A stretch of 64,000 nt of DNA from Natranaeroarchaeum sulfidigenes. GTDB taxonomy: Archaea > Halobacteriota > Halobacteria > Halobacteriales > Natronoarchaeaceae. How positions within the stretch are numbered: the stretch's first letter is position 1; each line of letters opens with the position of its first letter. Location: positions 1,798,001 to 1,862,000 of the forward strand of contig NZ_CP064786.1 of assembly GCF_017094485.1 (NCBI RefSeq), read 5' to 3'. Of this stretch, positions 7,995 to 17,196 are shown piece after piece. The translations under genes were made by a program, and so were the position numbers. Under the pieces are notes generated by a model that saw nothing but the letters and a program-made list of their open reading frames with translations, did no database searches and was not told where the DNA came from.

Positions 7995-9344
7995 TCAGTC
8001 GTCGTTCGCCGAGAGTTCAACCGACTGTCTCGCCTCCTGATGGCGGATACAGGACGACTGATGAGTGTCCCCGTGGTCTGTGAACTCCGGCGTGATCTCT
8101 TCACAGGGCGTAACGAACTCCGCGGAAAAGAACTCGGCAGCCGATTCGAGATCATCGGCGACGAGCAAATCGAGACCAGTATCGAGCGTAGTCTCAGCTC
8201 CACTATCCGAAAGCGTATCTGGTAGGTCAAACTCGGTCCGTATCTGTGATTTTATCCTCGCGTCGGAGACATCTGCTCTGTCACTCGAATCCGACTCACC
8301 CAGTGCATTCTCGCGTAGCTTTCCGACATCTATCTCCCCGTCAGTGACCTGATCACGAAGATTCAACAGGTTCCGCCAGTTCGACTGTTCGAGATCAATC
8401 CCATCAGGTTGCACGACCTTGTGACAACGTGTATGAAATGAACAGCCACTTGGTGGGTCCGTGGGACTCGGTACTGTTCCAGTGAGTTTGATCCCCTCTC
8501 CACGCGCGTGGGGATCGGGCGTCGGTATAGCAGACACGAGCGCCTCAGTGTAGGGATGCTGAGGGTTCGAGAACAACTGCTCAGTTGAACCGATCTCGAC
8601 TATCTTTCCGAGATACATCACCGCGACGCGATCACAGATCTGCTGAATCACCCCCATATCGTGGCTAATGAGCAGAAGGGAGAGACCGAACTCCTGCTGC
8701 AGATCGTTGATGAGAGAGAGTACTTCGGCCTGGACGGAGACATCGAGTGCAGAAACCGGCTCGTCGGCGATAATCAGATCCGGATCCAGCACCAGCGCAC
8801 GGGCGATGGCGATTCGTTGTTTCTGTCCCCCCGAAAACTCGTGTGGATACCGATCGTAATCCGAAGCGGACATCCCGACGCGTTCGAGCAGGTTCTCCAC
8901 GATCGCCCGGCGTCGCTGACGGTCGGACATACCGTGAACCTGTAACAGTTCGGCGGCGGAGGAGCCGACCGTCATCCGGGGATCGAAGCTCGAAGACGGG
9001 TCCTGAAAGATCATCTGCGCGTCGCGACGGAACGCTTTGAGCTCTTTTTTGTTGAACTTCGTCACGTCGTTCGCGCTCGAGCCCTCACCAGCGGTCGCTG
9101 CACGGGATCCGCCATTGAAGATGACCTCGCCCTCTGTTGGCTCTTCGAGACGGATGATCGAGGACGCAGCCGTGGACTTTCCACACCCAGACTCCCCGAC
9201 GATACCCAGTGTCTCACCCGGATCAAGGTCGAAGCTAATACCATCAACGGCTTTCGCCGCACCGACTTTTCTGGAAAGCAGTCCTTTTTTTATCGGATAA
9301 TGCTTTTTCAGATTCCGGACGGAGAGAAGCGGTTTATCAGTCAT
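7995..9344 (-). CDS. Oligopeptide/dipeptide ABC transporter ATPase 2 (DppF-type), operon 1
   Basis: This 449-aa cytoplasmic ATPase has Walker A GESGCGKST, Q loop FQDPSSSFDPRM, signature FSGGQKQR, Walker B LIIADEP and H loop LISHD. The C-terminal oligopeptide-binding cysteine motif begins normally (SGCSFHTRC). About 106 residues of mostly acidic sequence then intervene before the second pair of cysteines (TPCEEITPEF...SSCIRHQ); family members usually have about 6-10 residues there. It overlaps the upstream ATPase gene by 8 bp and is the last gene of the five-gene operon 7995-14585. With the partner ATPase it powers uptake of peptides or a related solute. Confidence 0.93.
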   Translation of the reverse strand: MTDKPLLSVRNLKKHYPIKKGLLSRKVGAAKAVDGISFDLDPGETLGIVGESGCGKSTAASSIIRLEEPTEGEVIFNGGSRAATAGEGSSANDVTKFNKKELKAFRRDAQMIFQDPSSSFDPRMTVGSSAAELLQVHGMSDRQRRRAIVENLLERVGMSASDYDRYPHEFSGGQKQRIAIARALVLDPDLIIADEPVSALDVSVQAEVLSLINDLQQEFGLSLLLISHDMGVIQQICDRVAVMYLGKIVEIGSTEQLFSNPQHPYTEALVSAIPTPDPHARGEGIKLTGTVPSPTDPPSGCSFHTRCHKVVQPDGIDLEQSNWRNLLNLRDQVTDGEIDVGKLRENALGESDSSDRADVSDARIKSQIRTEFDLPDTLSDSGAETTLDTGLDLLVADDLESAAEFFSAEFVTPCEEITPEFTDHGDTHQSSCIRHQEARQSVELSANDD

Positions 9345-10413
9345 CGACGATCCCCTCCCGGGTGTCTTCGGCAGCGGTCTCTAGCTCAGGATCCCTGAGG
9401 ACGGTGCTATCATAGCCAGGGCCGTAATGCACACAGGAGACGTGATGATCAGACTCGATCTCGATTTCGTCAGGTTGCTCTCCCGTCCTGCAGGCAGCAA
9501 CCGCATGCTGACACCGGTCTGCGAACCGACACCCATCCGGGGGATCGGTCGGGTCGGGAAGCGACCCCGGGATCCCACCAAGTCCCTTACCGTGTCCGGG
9601 AAGACATTTCAGGAGCTCCTGAGTATACGGGTGGGCGGGTCGATCGAAGATATCGAACACGTCACCCCGTTCCATCACCTTGCCGGAGTACATAACAACG
9701 ATCCTGTCAGCGATTTCGGCGACGACACCGAGATCGTGCGTAACAAAAAGGATACCCATACCGAACTCCTCCTGTAGCTCGTTCAGGAGATCGAGGATCT
9801 GCCCCTGCACTGTTACGTCGAGTGCTGTCGTCGGCTCGTCTGCGATGAGGAGATCAGGGTTTCCAACCAGCGCCATCGCGATCATTACTCGCTGTTTTTG
9901 CCCGCCCGAGAACTCGTGAGGGTAGTCGTCAAACCGTGCGCTGGCGTTCGCGATACCGACACGGTCCAGTAGATCGACCGCACGCGCTCTCGCTTGCGTG
10001 TCGGAGACGCTGTCGTCGTGGATCTGAATCGCTTCGACGATCTGCCACCCGATGCTGTAGCAGTGGTTCATTGCCTCCTGGGGGTTCTGGAAAATGTGTG
10101 CGATTCCGTTTCCACGGATTTGCCGCAGTTCCTGTTCTGTCATCTCTGACAGGTTCTGCCCCCTGAACTCGACCGATCCCTCGATCTTCCCGGGGGGCTG
10201 TTTGATCAACCCAGTGATCGATTCCGTCGCAACGGTTTTTCCGGACCCCGACTCCCCCACGATACAGACTGTCTCGCCTTCACGGACCGAGAAGTCGATA
10301 TCGTCGACAGCGACGAGAGTACCGTTATCGGTTTTGAACTTCGTTCTGAGGTTTCGGACCTCGACGAGCAGTTCGTCGTCCGTGCCTGTTTCGAATTCGC
10401 TATCGCCCATCAT
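9337..10413 (-). CDS. Oligopeptide/dipeptide ABC transporter ATPase 1 (DppD-type), operon 1
   Basis: The 358-aa ATPase has Walker A GESGSGKT, Q loop FQNPQEAMN, signature FSGGQKQR, Walker [13 protein letters not shown] and H loop FVTHD. It ends with a compact oligopeptide/HPY cysteine domain (DGCRFADRCQHAVAACR and SCVHYGPG). Length is normal for DppD. The start overlaps the stop of the permease gene (TAATG), and the 3' end overlaps the next ATPase, so the genes are translationally coupled. Substrate cannot be told beyond the peptide/nickel/opine (PepT) family. Confidence 0.94.
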   Translation of the reverse strand: MMGDSEFETGTDDELLVEVRNLRTKFKTDNGTLVAVDDIDFSVREGETVCIVGESGSGKTVATESITGLIKQPPGKIEGSVEFRGQNLSEMTEQELRQIRGNGIAHIFQNPQEAMNHCYSIGWQIVEAIQIHDDSVSDTQARARAVDLLDRVGIANASARFDDYPHEFSGGQKQRVMIAMALVGNPDLLIADEPTTALDVTVQGQILDLLNELQEEFGMGILFVTHDLGVVAEIADRIVVMYSGKVMERGDVFDIFDRPAHPYTQELLKCLPGHGKGLGGIPGSLPDPTDPPDGCRFADRCQHAVAACRTGEQPDEIEIESDHHVSCVHYGPGYDSTVLRDPELETAAEDTREGIVDD

Positions 10414-11639
10414 TATTTTTCATTCTCCGCTTCGGCTTCGGGATTGAGTGCATCGAGCAGTGCATCACCGAGGAAATTGAACGCGAGGATGGTCAAAAAG
10501 AGAGCTATCCCCGGAGCAAGCATGATCCACGGTGCGATATCGATCAGTTCCCGGCCAGACGCGATTAGCTGTCCCCACGACGGGATATCACTGTCACCGA
10601 TCCCAAGGTACGCCAGCTGGGCCTCCGCCAACAGGAATCCCGGAATCAGCAGCGTCAACTGGGTAATGATACTACTCGCGGTGTTCGGAACGACGTGTCT
10701 GCGAACGATCTTGTAGGTGCTGGCACCACTGATTTTGGTTGCTTTGATGAACTCCTCTTCGGAGACTGACAGCGCCTTGCTGCGGACGTATCTGGCAGTA
10801 CTACCCCAGCCAAACAGCGCGAACACCAGGATGAACATTCCCAGTCCAGCTCCGTATATATAGAGAATAAGAAGGAAAAACAGGAGCGTCGGGAACGAGA
10901 GCACGATGTCGACAGTCCGCATCAGGATCTCGTCGATCCAGCCAGCACTGTACGCACTCACGGTTCCAACGCTGACACCGATGGCGGCGACGATCGTCGT
11001 CGTTATGAACGCGATTTGCATGCTGATCGTCATGCCATAGATAATCGAGGAGAGGATATCTTGCCCAGCACGATCGGTTCCAAGCGGATACTCCCAGGTA
11101 CCATGACACTGACCGTTTTCGATAGTCCCAGCGCATTGTGAGACGTGGGTGGCGTCGATATCCCAGAACACCGGCGGCTGATTACCAAGCAGTAAATCCT
11201 GCTGAGGGGCACTGACAAACAGTGGTCCAAGAATGCCGCCGACAAACACGATGGCCAGCCAGATGAGACTGACTACTGCTGGCCGGTTGCGTTTGAACTC
11301 CTTCCAGTAGTACCGGGTCATTCGCGGATTCTGGTACAGTGGCAGGAGCATATACCACGCAAACAAACAGAGAGTGAAGACAAACAGGATGTCTACGCTC
11401 GTTGGGTCGTGATTCAGCCCCAGCATCTCGAACTGTGAGGCGAGCCCGAGATCCTGGCCGAGCTGTACGAACGTTGCGTCCCGAGCACTTACAAAGAAGT
11501 GATCGTATAGCCCGAGCAACAGGACCGGAACGCCGGTTAACAACATTAACTTCGTGTTGATGGATAGATCGAAAAACCCGGCTCTGGAGAGGTTATCCCA
11601 GTCAACATCGTCGAACTGTGGTGGTTTCTCTGTGGCCAT
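10413..11639 (-). CDS. ABC transporter permease (DppC-type), operon 1
   Basis: The 408-aa membrane protein has two extra helices and a loop in the first 130 residues before the standard OppC N-terminal segment (NPRMTRYYWKEFKRNRPAVVSL). The BPD_transp_1 core follows, with the coupling motif ATKISGASTYKIVRRHVVPN and the typical end FNFLGDALLDALNPEA. Normal DppC proteins have about 290-300 residues, so the N-terminal extension of roughly 110 residues is an addition seen in haloarchaeal members. It pairs with the DppB-type permease 19 bp upstream to form the transport channel. Confidence 0.92.
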   Translation of the reverse strand: MATEKPPQFDDVDWDNLSRAGFFDLSINTKLMLLTGVPVLLLGLYDHFFVSARDATFVQLGQDLGLASQFEMLGLNHDPTSVDILFVFTLCLFAWYMLLPLYQNPRMTRYYWKEFKRNRPAVVSLIWLAIVFVGGILGPLFVSAPQQDLLLGNQPPVFWDIDATHVSQCAGTIENGQCHGTWEYPLGTDRAGQDILSSIIYGMTISMQIAFITTTIVAAIGVSVGTVSAYSAGWIDEILMRTVDIVLSFPTLLFFLLILYIYGAGLGMFILVFALFGWGSTARYVRSKALSVSEEEFIKATKISGASTYKIVRRHVVPNTASSIITQLTLLIPGFLLAEAQLAYLGIGDSDIPSWGQLIASGRELIDIAPWIMLAPGIALFLTILAFNFLGDALLDALNPEAEAENEK

Positions 11640-11658
11640 AGTTAGTTACTGTACATGC

Positions 11659-12633
11659 TTAGCGGTCGTCGTAGCTGATTCGCGGATCCATTAGTGTGAA
11701 GACGATATCTTCGATCAGGTTACCGATGACTGCGATGAATGTGAACAACAGTGTAGTTCCCAGCACCAGACTCGTGTCCTGTGCGATGAGCGCGTTGAAC
11801 GTCATTCGTCCGAGTCCGGGAATGCCGAACACGATCTCGACCAGCAGTGAGGAGCCCAGGAAGATAACCAGCAACTGCCCGACGATCGTCGTCGACAGTG
11901 GCACCATCGTCGGGCGCAGGACGTGATACGCATACGCACGTGTTGGTGACACACCCTTTGCTTTGGCCGTTTTCATGAACTCCGCATTCTGGAACTCGGC
12001 AGATTCGTTTCTCGACACGCGCATCACCGCACCGATCGAACCGGTGACCAGTACGAACACCGGCAAGACGAGTTGGCGTGCGTTCTCAAGGCTGAAGACG
12101 GGAACCGAAGTATTGTACTGGATCGGCACCCACTCCATCCAGACACCAAAGATCACGAGCAGGACGATCCCGAAGAAGTAGTTCGGGATTGCCCAGCCGA
12201 AGAACGCGAACCCGGTCGCGACGTGATCTTTCCACGAGTACATGTTCGCTGCCGAGTAGATACCGATGAGTGGGCCCAGAATCAGCGTAAGGATCGTCCA
12301 CGGGATCGAGTACTGTGCAGTGTAATAGAGGCTCTGCCAGATTGCCTCGGTCACCGGCTGGGCTCGATGATCCGACCAGCCCCAGTCAAGCGTATACACG
12401 CCGTGCAGGAAGTCGAGATACCGCACGTATAGTGGTTCGTCGAGGCCACGTAGCTGTCGTTCACGTTCGGCTGCTGCAGTCGGATCACCGCCCTGTAGTG
12501 CTGCCTGTGTGGCTGCCTCCGAAATCGATGGGTTCGGCGCAAATGCCAACAGCAGAAACGTGATTGTGACGATGATAAGCGAGACTATTCCTGACCAGAG
12601 TACACGCGCTCCAACGTACCGTGTAAAACCCAT
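11659..12633 (-). CDS. ABC transporter permease (DppB-type), operon 1
   Basis: The 324-aa protein has the N-terminal OppB helix (SLIIVTITFLLLAFAPN) and a large periplasmic loop mentioning GGDPTAAAERERQLRGLDEP. Its EAA-type coupling loop is MKTAKAKGVSPTRAYAYHVL, and it ends in the hallmark LMDPRISYDDR. Length and topology (about six helices) are standard for DppB. It lies 23 bp behind the binding-protein gene and forms the translocation pore with the DppC-type partner. Confidence 0.94.
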   Translation of the reverse strand: MGFTRYVGARVLWSGIVSLIIVTITFLLLAFAPNPSISEAATQAALQGGDPTAAAERERQLRGLDEPLYVRYLDFLHGVYTLDWGWSDHRAQPVTEAIWQSLYYTAQYSIPWTILTLILGPLIGIYSAANMYSWKDHVATGFAFFGWAIPNYFFGIVLLVIFGVWMEWVPIQYNTSVPVFSLENARQLVLPVFVLVTGSIGAVMRVSRNESAEFQNAEFMKTAKAKGVSPTRAYAYHVLRPTMVPLSTTIVGQLLVIFLGSSLLVEIVFGIPGLGRMTFNALIAQDTSLVLGTTLLFTFIAVIGNLIEDIVFTLMDPRISYDDR

Positions 12634-12656
12634 ATAAATATACTAGATGAGAGTAG

Positions 12657-14585
12657 TTATTCGTCGAAGTACCACGTCGGGAAGTCGTACCCGTTTGCGA
12701 AGTCGCCGATTGGGCCGACAAGATCCGGATTGTATCCTTCGATGTCGACACCGAATGTCAACATTATGTAGGGCTGTTCCTCATTGAGGTTCACGAATAA
12801 CTCGTTGAACACCTCCTGGAGTTCGTCTCTGTCTTCGGCGCTACGGGCCTCATCGAAGAGTCCCTCCGCGTCGAATTCGGGGTAGTACCCGACAGGATTG
12901 TAGAAATTACCCGGGCCATCGAAGAACGCATCGTTCGTGAGCGGATTCCGTGGGTAGGTGTTCAGCCCGAAGATGGTGCCGAAGTCCCACGCCTCGTTGG
13001 AGGTATACTCACGGGGACCGGGGTTGCTGGGGTTCGGAGCATCCCAGGTAAACTCCCTCCCGTCGTGTTCGACTGTGGTTCCTGGTTCTGCAATATCGCT
13101 TCCATCCCAGTACTCCTCACTGAATCGCGTACCGTCGATGGAGTTGAGTTCGAGAGTGAAACCGAGATGTTCCTCGAACTCTTGCTCGAAGAAGCCAGCA
13201 GCGAGCTCTTGCGTTTCGGACGCAGCGTTGTAGTATAGCTGGAGTTCGACCTGGTCACCATCTGGCGTAAGCAACGTATCGCCGTCGTAGGTGTAATCCT
13301 CGTCTATCTGGTCGAGGGCCTGTTCAGCGAGGTCACGTGCCTCGTCGCCATAGACACCATCCTCTGGATGCCCCCACAGTGTCAGTTCGTCGGTTCCCGG
13401 GAACCACTCGGAGAACTCGGGCTGCCAGGTGTAGTGTTCGTCGTGGAAGCCACGATACACACCCTCGATGAGCTGTGGTTTGTCGATGGCTGCAGCAAGT
13501 GCCTGCCGGAACTCCTTGACCTGGAAGAGGTTGCCAGGGCCAGCCGTCCAGCCGTTATCACGCTGGTTCACCGAGAGGATGTTATTGAACGGAGTGTCCG
13601 CGAGCACGACTCGGGTGTCATCGTCGTCCATGAACTGCTCACCACGGTCCGGGGGCAGGGTAACGTGATCGACTGCACCGGTTTCGAGGGAACTGATCCG
13701 GGAGGATTCCTCTTCGATGATCTGCAATTCGAGCGTCTCGAAGTACGGTGCCTCGGCAAAGAGGCGATAGTCGTCGTCTTCTTCGGCAACATCCCGCAGG
13801 TAGTACTCGTCGTTGCGTGTGTAGCTGGTACCGCCATCACGGACCCACTCGTCGAGGGTAAACGCGCCCATGTTGCCGGTGAATTCGAGCTCGATTAGCT
13901 CCGTGTCTTCTTGCAGTCCTTCAGCGTCTTCGTCTTCCACATACGGTTCGATGAGGTCCCGCGGGATCGGATACTCTAGCGGGTTGAAAGTCTCCGGCCA
14001 TAGCAGGTTCGGGTTCTCCAGCGTGCACTCGACCTCGTAGTCGCCGACCTCTTCGACCTCGACACCCTCCCAGTCGGGCGAGTTTGCACTCGGGGCCCAT
14101 TCTGCCTGATGAATTTCCTCAACGTAGAAGACGAAGTCGTCGGCGGTGAACTCGCCGTACGGATCGCTAAACTCAAGTCCCTCTCGAATATCGATCGTCC
14201 ATGTTTCGCCCCCATCGTCCGTCGTCACATCGTACAGCAGTGGGACTAGTTCGTTATCGGGATTGAACGTATAGCCCATATCGAGGGCGTATCCGATGGC
14301 AGTTCCAGCACCATCCTCGGTGTTTGTGATTGGGTTCAACGTATCGAAGCCGGATGCCTGGACATCGTCGTACTGACCACTCACATCCGGAATTTCGGCG
14401 TCAGGATCGACTCCTGCATCATCATCTCCTCCGTTTTCGGCACCGGGATCTTCGTCATCATCGCCACCACCGGTACATCCTGCGAGCGCGGCAGCCCCAC
14501 CAACTCCGAGCATCGAAAGCCACTGGCGGCGATTAATATATGGTCCATCCGACTGAATACGATCCACGTTGTGTGGCATACGCAT
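12657..14585 (-). CDS. ABC transporter substrate-binding lipoprotein (SBP family 5), operon 1
   Basis: The 642-aa precursor has a Tat motif (NRRQWLSMLGVGGAAALAGC) ending in a lipobox cysteine, so it is exported folded and lipid-anchored outside the cell. An acidic linker (GGGDDDEDPGAENGG) follows, then the SBP_bac_5 domain in normal order. The N-terminal part has ETWTIDIREGLEFSDPYGEF and the C-terminal part has RSAEDRDELQEVFNELFVNL, the usual terminal helix. It captures a peptide-like solute for the permeases encoded directly downstream. ATG codons at 14585 and 14579 are both possible starts. Confidence 0.93.
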   Translation of the reverse strand: MRMPHNVDRIQSDGPYINRRQWLSMLGVGGAAALAGCTGGGDDDEDPGAENGGDDDAGVDPDAEIPDVSGQYDDVQASGFDTLNPITNTEDGAGTAIGYALDMGYTFNPDNELVPLLYDVTTDDGGETWTIDIREGLEFSDPYGEFTADDFVFYVEEIHQAEWAPSANSPDWEGVEVEEVGDYEVECTLENPNLLWPETFNPLEYPIPRDLIEPYVEDEDAEGLQEDTELIELEFTGNMGAFTLDEWVRDGGTSYTRNDEYYLRDVAEEDDDYRLFAEAPYFETLELQIIEEESSRISSLETGAVDHVTLPPDRGEQFMDDDDTRVVLADTPFNNILSVNQRDNGWTAGPGNLFQVKEFRQALAAAIDKPQLIEGVYRGFHDEHYTWQPEFSEWFPGTDELTLWGHPEDGVYGDEARDLAEQALDQIDEDYTYDGDTLLTPDGDQVELQLYYNAASETQELAAGFFEQEFEEHLGFTLELNSIDGTRFSEEYWDGSDIAEPGTTVEHDGREFTWDAPNPSNPGPREYTSNEAWDFGTIFGLNTYPRNPLTNDAFFDGPGNFYNPVGYYPEFDAEGLFDEARSAEDRDELQEVFNELFVNLNEEQPYIMLTFGVDIEGYNPDLVGPIGDFANGYDFPTWYFDE

Positions 14586-14863
14586 GACAAAGTTAAGCTA
14601 GATTAAAAATCTTTTGTAGGTCCGTGCTGGTTAGCAGCCAGCTCACCCCACATATATATGCCTTATACGCGTTTGAATAGTTGATCTTTGGTGAATTTCC
14701 CCAGATAGATGTTCAAATAGTCAGATTTTCTCGCCGGAACACACACGTATGATAATTATAGATAACTAATTTGTAAAAGACAAGTAGACAGAATACGTTC
14801 CAGTGTCCGGGTCTACTCCTACAAGTGAGAACGTGATTCGAGACTGTCGACCCAGCGATCAGA
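14586..14863. other. AT-rich intergenic region upstream of ABC operon 1
   Basis: This 278-bp gap separates the end of the 173-aa gene from the start of ABC operon 1. It is clearly richer in A and T than its surroundings, with stretches such as CACATATATATGCC and GATAATTATAGATAACTAA. The promoter of operon 1 should lie close to 14600-14615, where the minus strand reads AAAGATTTTTAATC. I see no convincing ORF or structured RNA here. Confidence 0.5.
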
Positions 14864-15385
14864 CTACTCCGTAGGTTTTGTAATGAGGGGAGTAAACTCC
14901 TCGTGTTCGAACACACCGAGAACCGTCCCATCGACGGTCTTCACGCGTGAGTAAAGCACCCCTTCCTCGTGTGCAGACTGGACCATACCCTTCGCACGGG
15001 TCATATCGTATCGGCTGGCGAGAAGGATGGACCGTTTAGTTTCCGAATCGATAAACTCGATCACAGCATACATGAATCCCTCGACATCGGTGCCATACAC
15101 CAGGTATTCCGTGAACTCCTCGGGATCGAACCACTCCTCGAACGCATCGGTCTGATTGTTCGGGACGATATGAAAGAGACCGAAGTCGTCGTGATCACCC
15201 ATATCAATGCTGACGGTGTCCGTATGGACCGAAAAGAGTGTACGGACGTCCCAGCCGTCGGCACGACGCTCCTCTGCGATCACGTCCATGTCGTCGAGTG
15301 TCTGTTTCCAGGCCTCCGTTTTGGCCCCAGTTGGATCCCTCCGTCGTTGAGTACGCGCATCTGGCACATCGGAGTTTTCGGACAT
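14864..15385 (-). CDS. Uncharacterised haloarchaeal protein (DUF7529-like)
   Basis: The 173-aa soluble, acidic protein starts with a variable charged tail, followed by a conserved-looking core that runs from WKQTLDDMDVIAEERRADGW through FGLFHIVPNNQTDAFEEWF to ILLASRYDMTRAKGMVQSAH. From memory this resembles the haloarchaeal DUF7529 family; I could not check. No catalytic or metal motif is evident. The gene is 46 bp downstream of the 142-aa membrane protein that ends ABC operon 2 and may be co-transcribed with it. Confidence 0.75.
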   Translation of the reverse strand: MSENSDVPDARTQRRRDPTGAKTEAWKQTLDDMDVIAEERRADGWDVRTLFSVHTDTVSIDMGDHDDFGLFHIVPNNQTDAFEEWFDPEEFTEYLVYGTDVEGFMYAVIEFIDSETKRSILLASRYDMTRAKGMVQSAHEEGVLYSRVKTVDGTVLGVFEHEEFTPLITKPTE

Positions 15386-15430
15386 ACAGACCCTTCGTTG
15401 TGGGAGGCGGTTAACTCTTTTCCGCCCGAA

Positions 15431-15859
15431 TCAGCCAATTCCGAGCCATCTCTCGGCGACAAACGACAGCGTCAGAACGAGTATAGACGCAACGAACAGT
15501 TGCCGACGGACCGGCATTCGATGGTGCGGGTCGGGGAGACCGATCCACCGAAGCGGTGGGAGCGATCTTGCTATGGACTGAATCCGCGTCGAACCCGCTA
15601 CAGTCTCCCCTGACGGCGCCTGTTCGTCGAGATCGTCCGGCGACGAGGGCCACATGAGAAACGTTGCGTAGGCAAGCAAACACCAGCCGGTGACGAACAG
15701 CAAAGCGTTTGCTCGAGCGAGTTCGCCGCCAGTAGCTACAGAGACGACGAGCGCACCCACAATACACAGTATAGCGACGACCAACGCATACGCAGCCGTG
15801 TCAATCCAGCGACGGGCAAACCGACCGATGCGGGTTTCAGGGGGCTCCGGAGCCGACAT
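15431..15859 (-). CDS. Small membrane protein coupled to ABC operon 2
   Basis: The 142-aa protein has helices at about residues 22-42 (TAAYALVVAILCIVGALVVS), 50-67 (ANALLFVTGWCLLAYATFLM) and 120-136 (LFVASILVLTLSFVAE). I do not recognise the family. Its ATG overlaps the stop of the last ATPase gene (ATGA), so it is translated with the transporter and could be an accessory subunit or regulator. Coding support comes from the overlap and the clear helix pattern; function is unknown. Confidence 0.72.
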   Translation of the reverse strand: MSAPEPPETRIGRFARRWIDTAAYALVVAILCIVGALVVSVATGGELARANALLFVTGWCLLAYATFLMWPSSPDDLDEQAPSGETVAGSTRIQSIARSLPPLRWIGLPDPHHRMPVRRQLFVASILVLTLSFVAERWLGIG

Positions 15860-17196
15860 CAGTACCGTTCGTTGAGAACCTGTGCCGGGTCGCGATATGT
15901 CGACTCGTGACGGTGGCAGTAGCTCTTGTGATCGGAAGTTGACGTTGAATGATATTCCGGTGGCTCTGACTCACAAACGCTGCCGAACTCCTCCGAGAAG
16001 ACGGCTAATGCTTCTGCCTCTTCGTTGTCTTCGGCGTGATCTGCAATCCGATTCAGAACAACCTCTACATCCTTTGGGACCTCCTGATCGCCAAATAGCT
16101 CCTCGTAGGTTTCCTCGACGGTCGCAAAGCGCGTTTCCCCGCCAAAGCGTTCACGGAGTCGTTCTCGAATCGATCGTTCGGCACGCTTCCGTTCTCGAAG
16201 AATCTCTCGCAGTTTGTTCAGCTCGGCCCACAGTTCATCATCCAAATCGGGGAAGCCATCCGGACGGATGCGAGCCGGACAACGTGTGCTGAACGGACAG
16301 CCGGATGGTGGGTATCGGGGGTTCGGTGGCGTCCCGTGAAGGATTATCCGTTCTCGATCAATCGTGGGATCAGGCTCCGGGATCGCCGAAAGCAAGGAGT
16401 GTGTGTAGGGGTTTGAGGGGTTCTCGAATATCTCCTCCGTGGGGCCAACCTCCATGATGTTACCGAGATACATCACGGCGACTCGATCACAGATATGGCG
16501 AACAACTGAGAGATCGTGGGCAATAAACAGATACGTTAGCCCGAACTCATCCTGAAGGTCGTCCAGCAAATTGATGATTTCGGCCTGAACGGAGACGTCA
16601 AGTGCGGAAACCGGCTCGTCGAGGACGATGAAGTCGGGTTCGAGCGCGAGCGTCCGGGCGATACCGATCCGCTGACGCTGACCACCGGAGAACTGGTGAG
16701 GATACCGATAGTAGTGCTCTTTGCGAAGCCCAACGGTGTCGAGCAGCGATTTGACGTGGCGGCGACGCTCGCGCGGCGATTTCCACTCGTGAACGTCGAG
16801 TGGTTCCTGGATGATTTCGCCGATCGTCATTCGATCGTTGAGACTCGACTCCGGATCCTGAAACACCATCTGCGCGTCGCGTCGCCACTCGTGCAGTTCA
16901 TCACGACTGAGCGTCGTGATATCGGTCCCATCGAATCTGACCTCTCCCGCAGTGGCATCTTCTAGCTGGACCAGAGTCCGGCCAAGCGTCGTCTTCCCAC
17001 AGCCGGACTCGCCGACAAGACCTAGCGTTTCACCACGGTATATATCGAATGAAACGCCGTCGACAGCCTTGACCGGCACGCCACCGAACAGTCCACCCGA
17101 CTCGTAGTGCGTTTTGAGCCCGTCAACCTCAATGATCGTATCTTCTCTCTCCTGGGTCGGTGCCTCGCTGTCAGTCGCCTGTACGTGCTCGCTCAT
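15859..17196 (-). CDS. Oligopeptide ABC transporter ATPase 2 (DppF-type) with split cysteine domain, operon 2
   Basis: The 445-aa ATPase has Walker [11 protein letters not shown] loop [12 protein letters not shown], signature FSGGQRQR, Walker [13 protein letters not shown] and H loop FIAHD. The terminal cysteine motif is interrupted. After SGCPFSTRC there are about 100 residues, largely charged helix ([20 protein letters not shown]), before [10 protein letters not shown] and SYCHRHE. The same place is interrupted in the operon 1 homologue with unrelated-looking sequence. It overlaps both neighbours by ATGA junctions. It pairs with the ATPase encoded at 17196-18518. Confidence 0.93.
   Translation of the reverse strand: MSEHVQATDSEAPTQEREDTIIEVDGLKTHYESGGLFGGVPVKAVDGVSFDIYRGETLGLVGESGCGKTTLGRTLVQLEDATAGEVRFDGTDITTLSRDELHEWRRDAQMVFQDPESSLNDRMTIGEIIQEPLDVHEWKSPRERRRHVKSLLDTVGLRKEHYYRYPHQFSGGQRQRIGIARTLALEPDFIVLDEPVSALDVSVQAEIINLLDDLQDEFGLTYLFIAHDLSVVRHICDRVAVMYLGNIMEVGPTEEIFENPSNPYTHSLLSAIPEPDPTIDRERIILHGTPPNPRYPPSGCPFSTRCPARIRPDGFPDLDDELWAELNKLREILRERKRAERSIRERLRERFGGETRFATVEETYEELFGDQEVPKDVEVVLNRIADHAEDNEEAEALAVFSEEFGSVCESEPPEYHSTSTSDHKSYCHRHESTYRDPAQVLNERY

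Noticed and set aside
14586-14863. Structured RNA or riboswitch upstream of ABC operon 1
   Set aside because: The region is AT-rich but lies partly upstream of the likely promoter, and I found no stable paired structure by eye.
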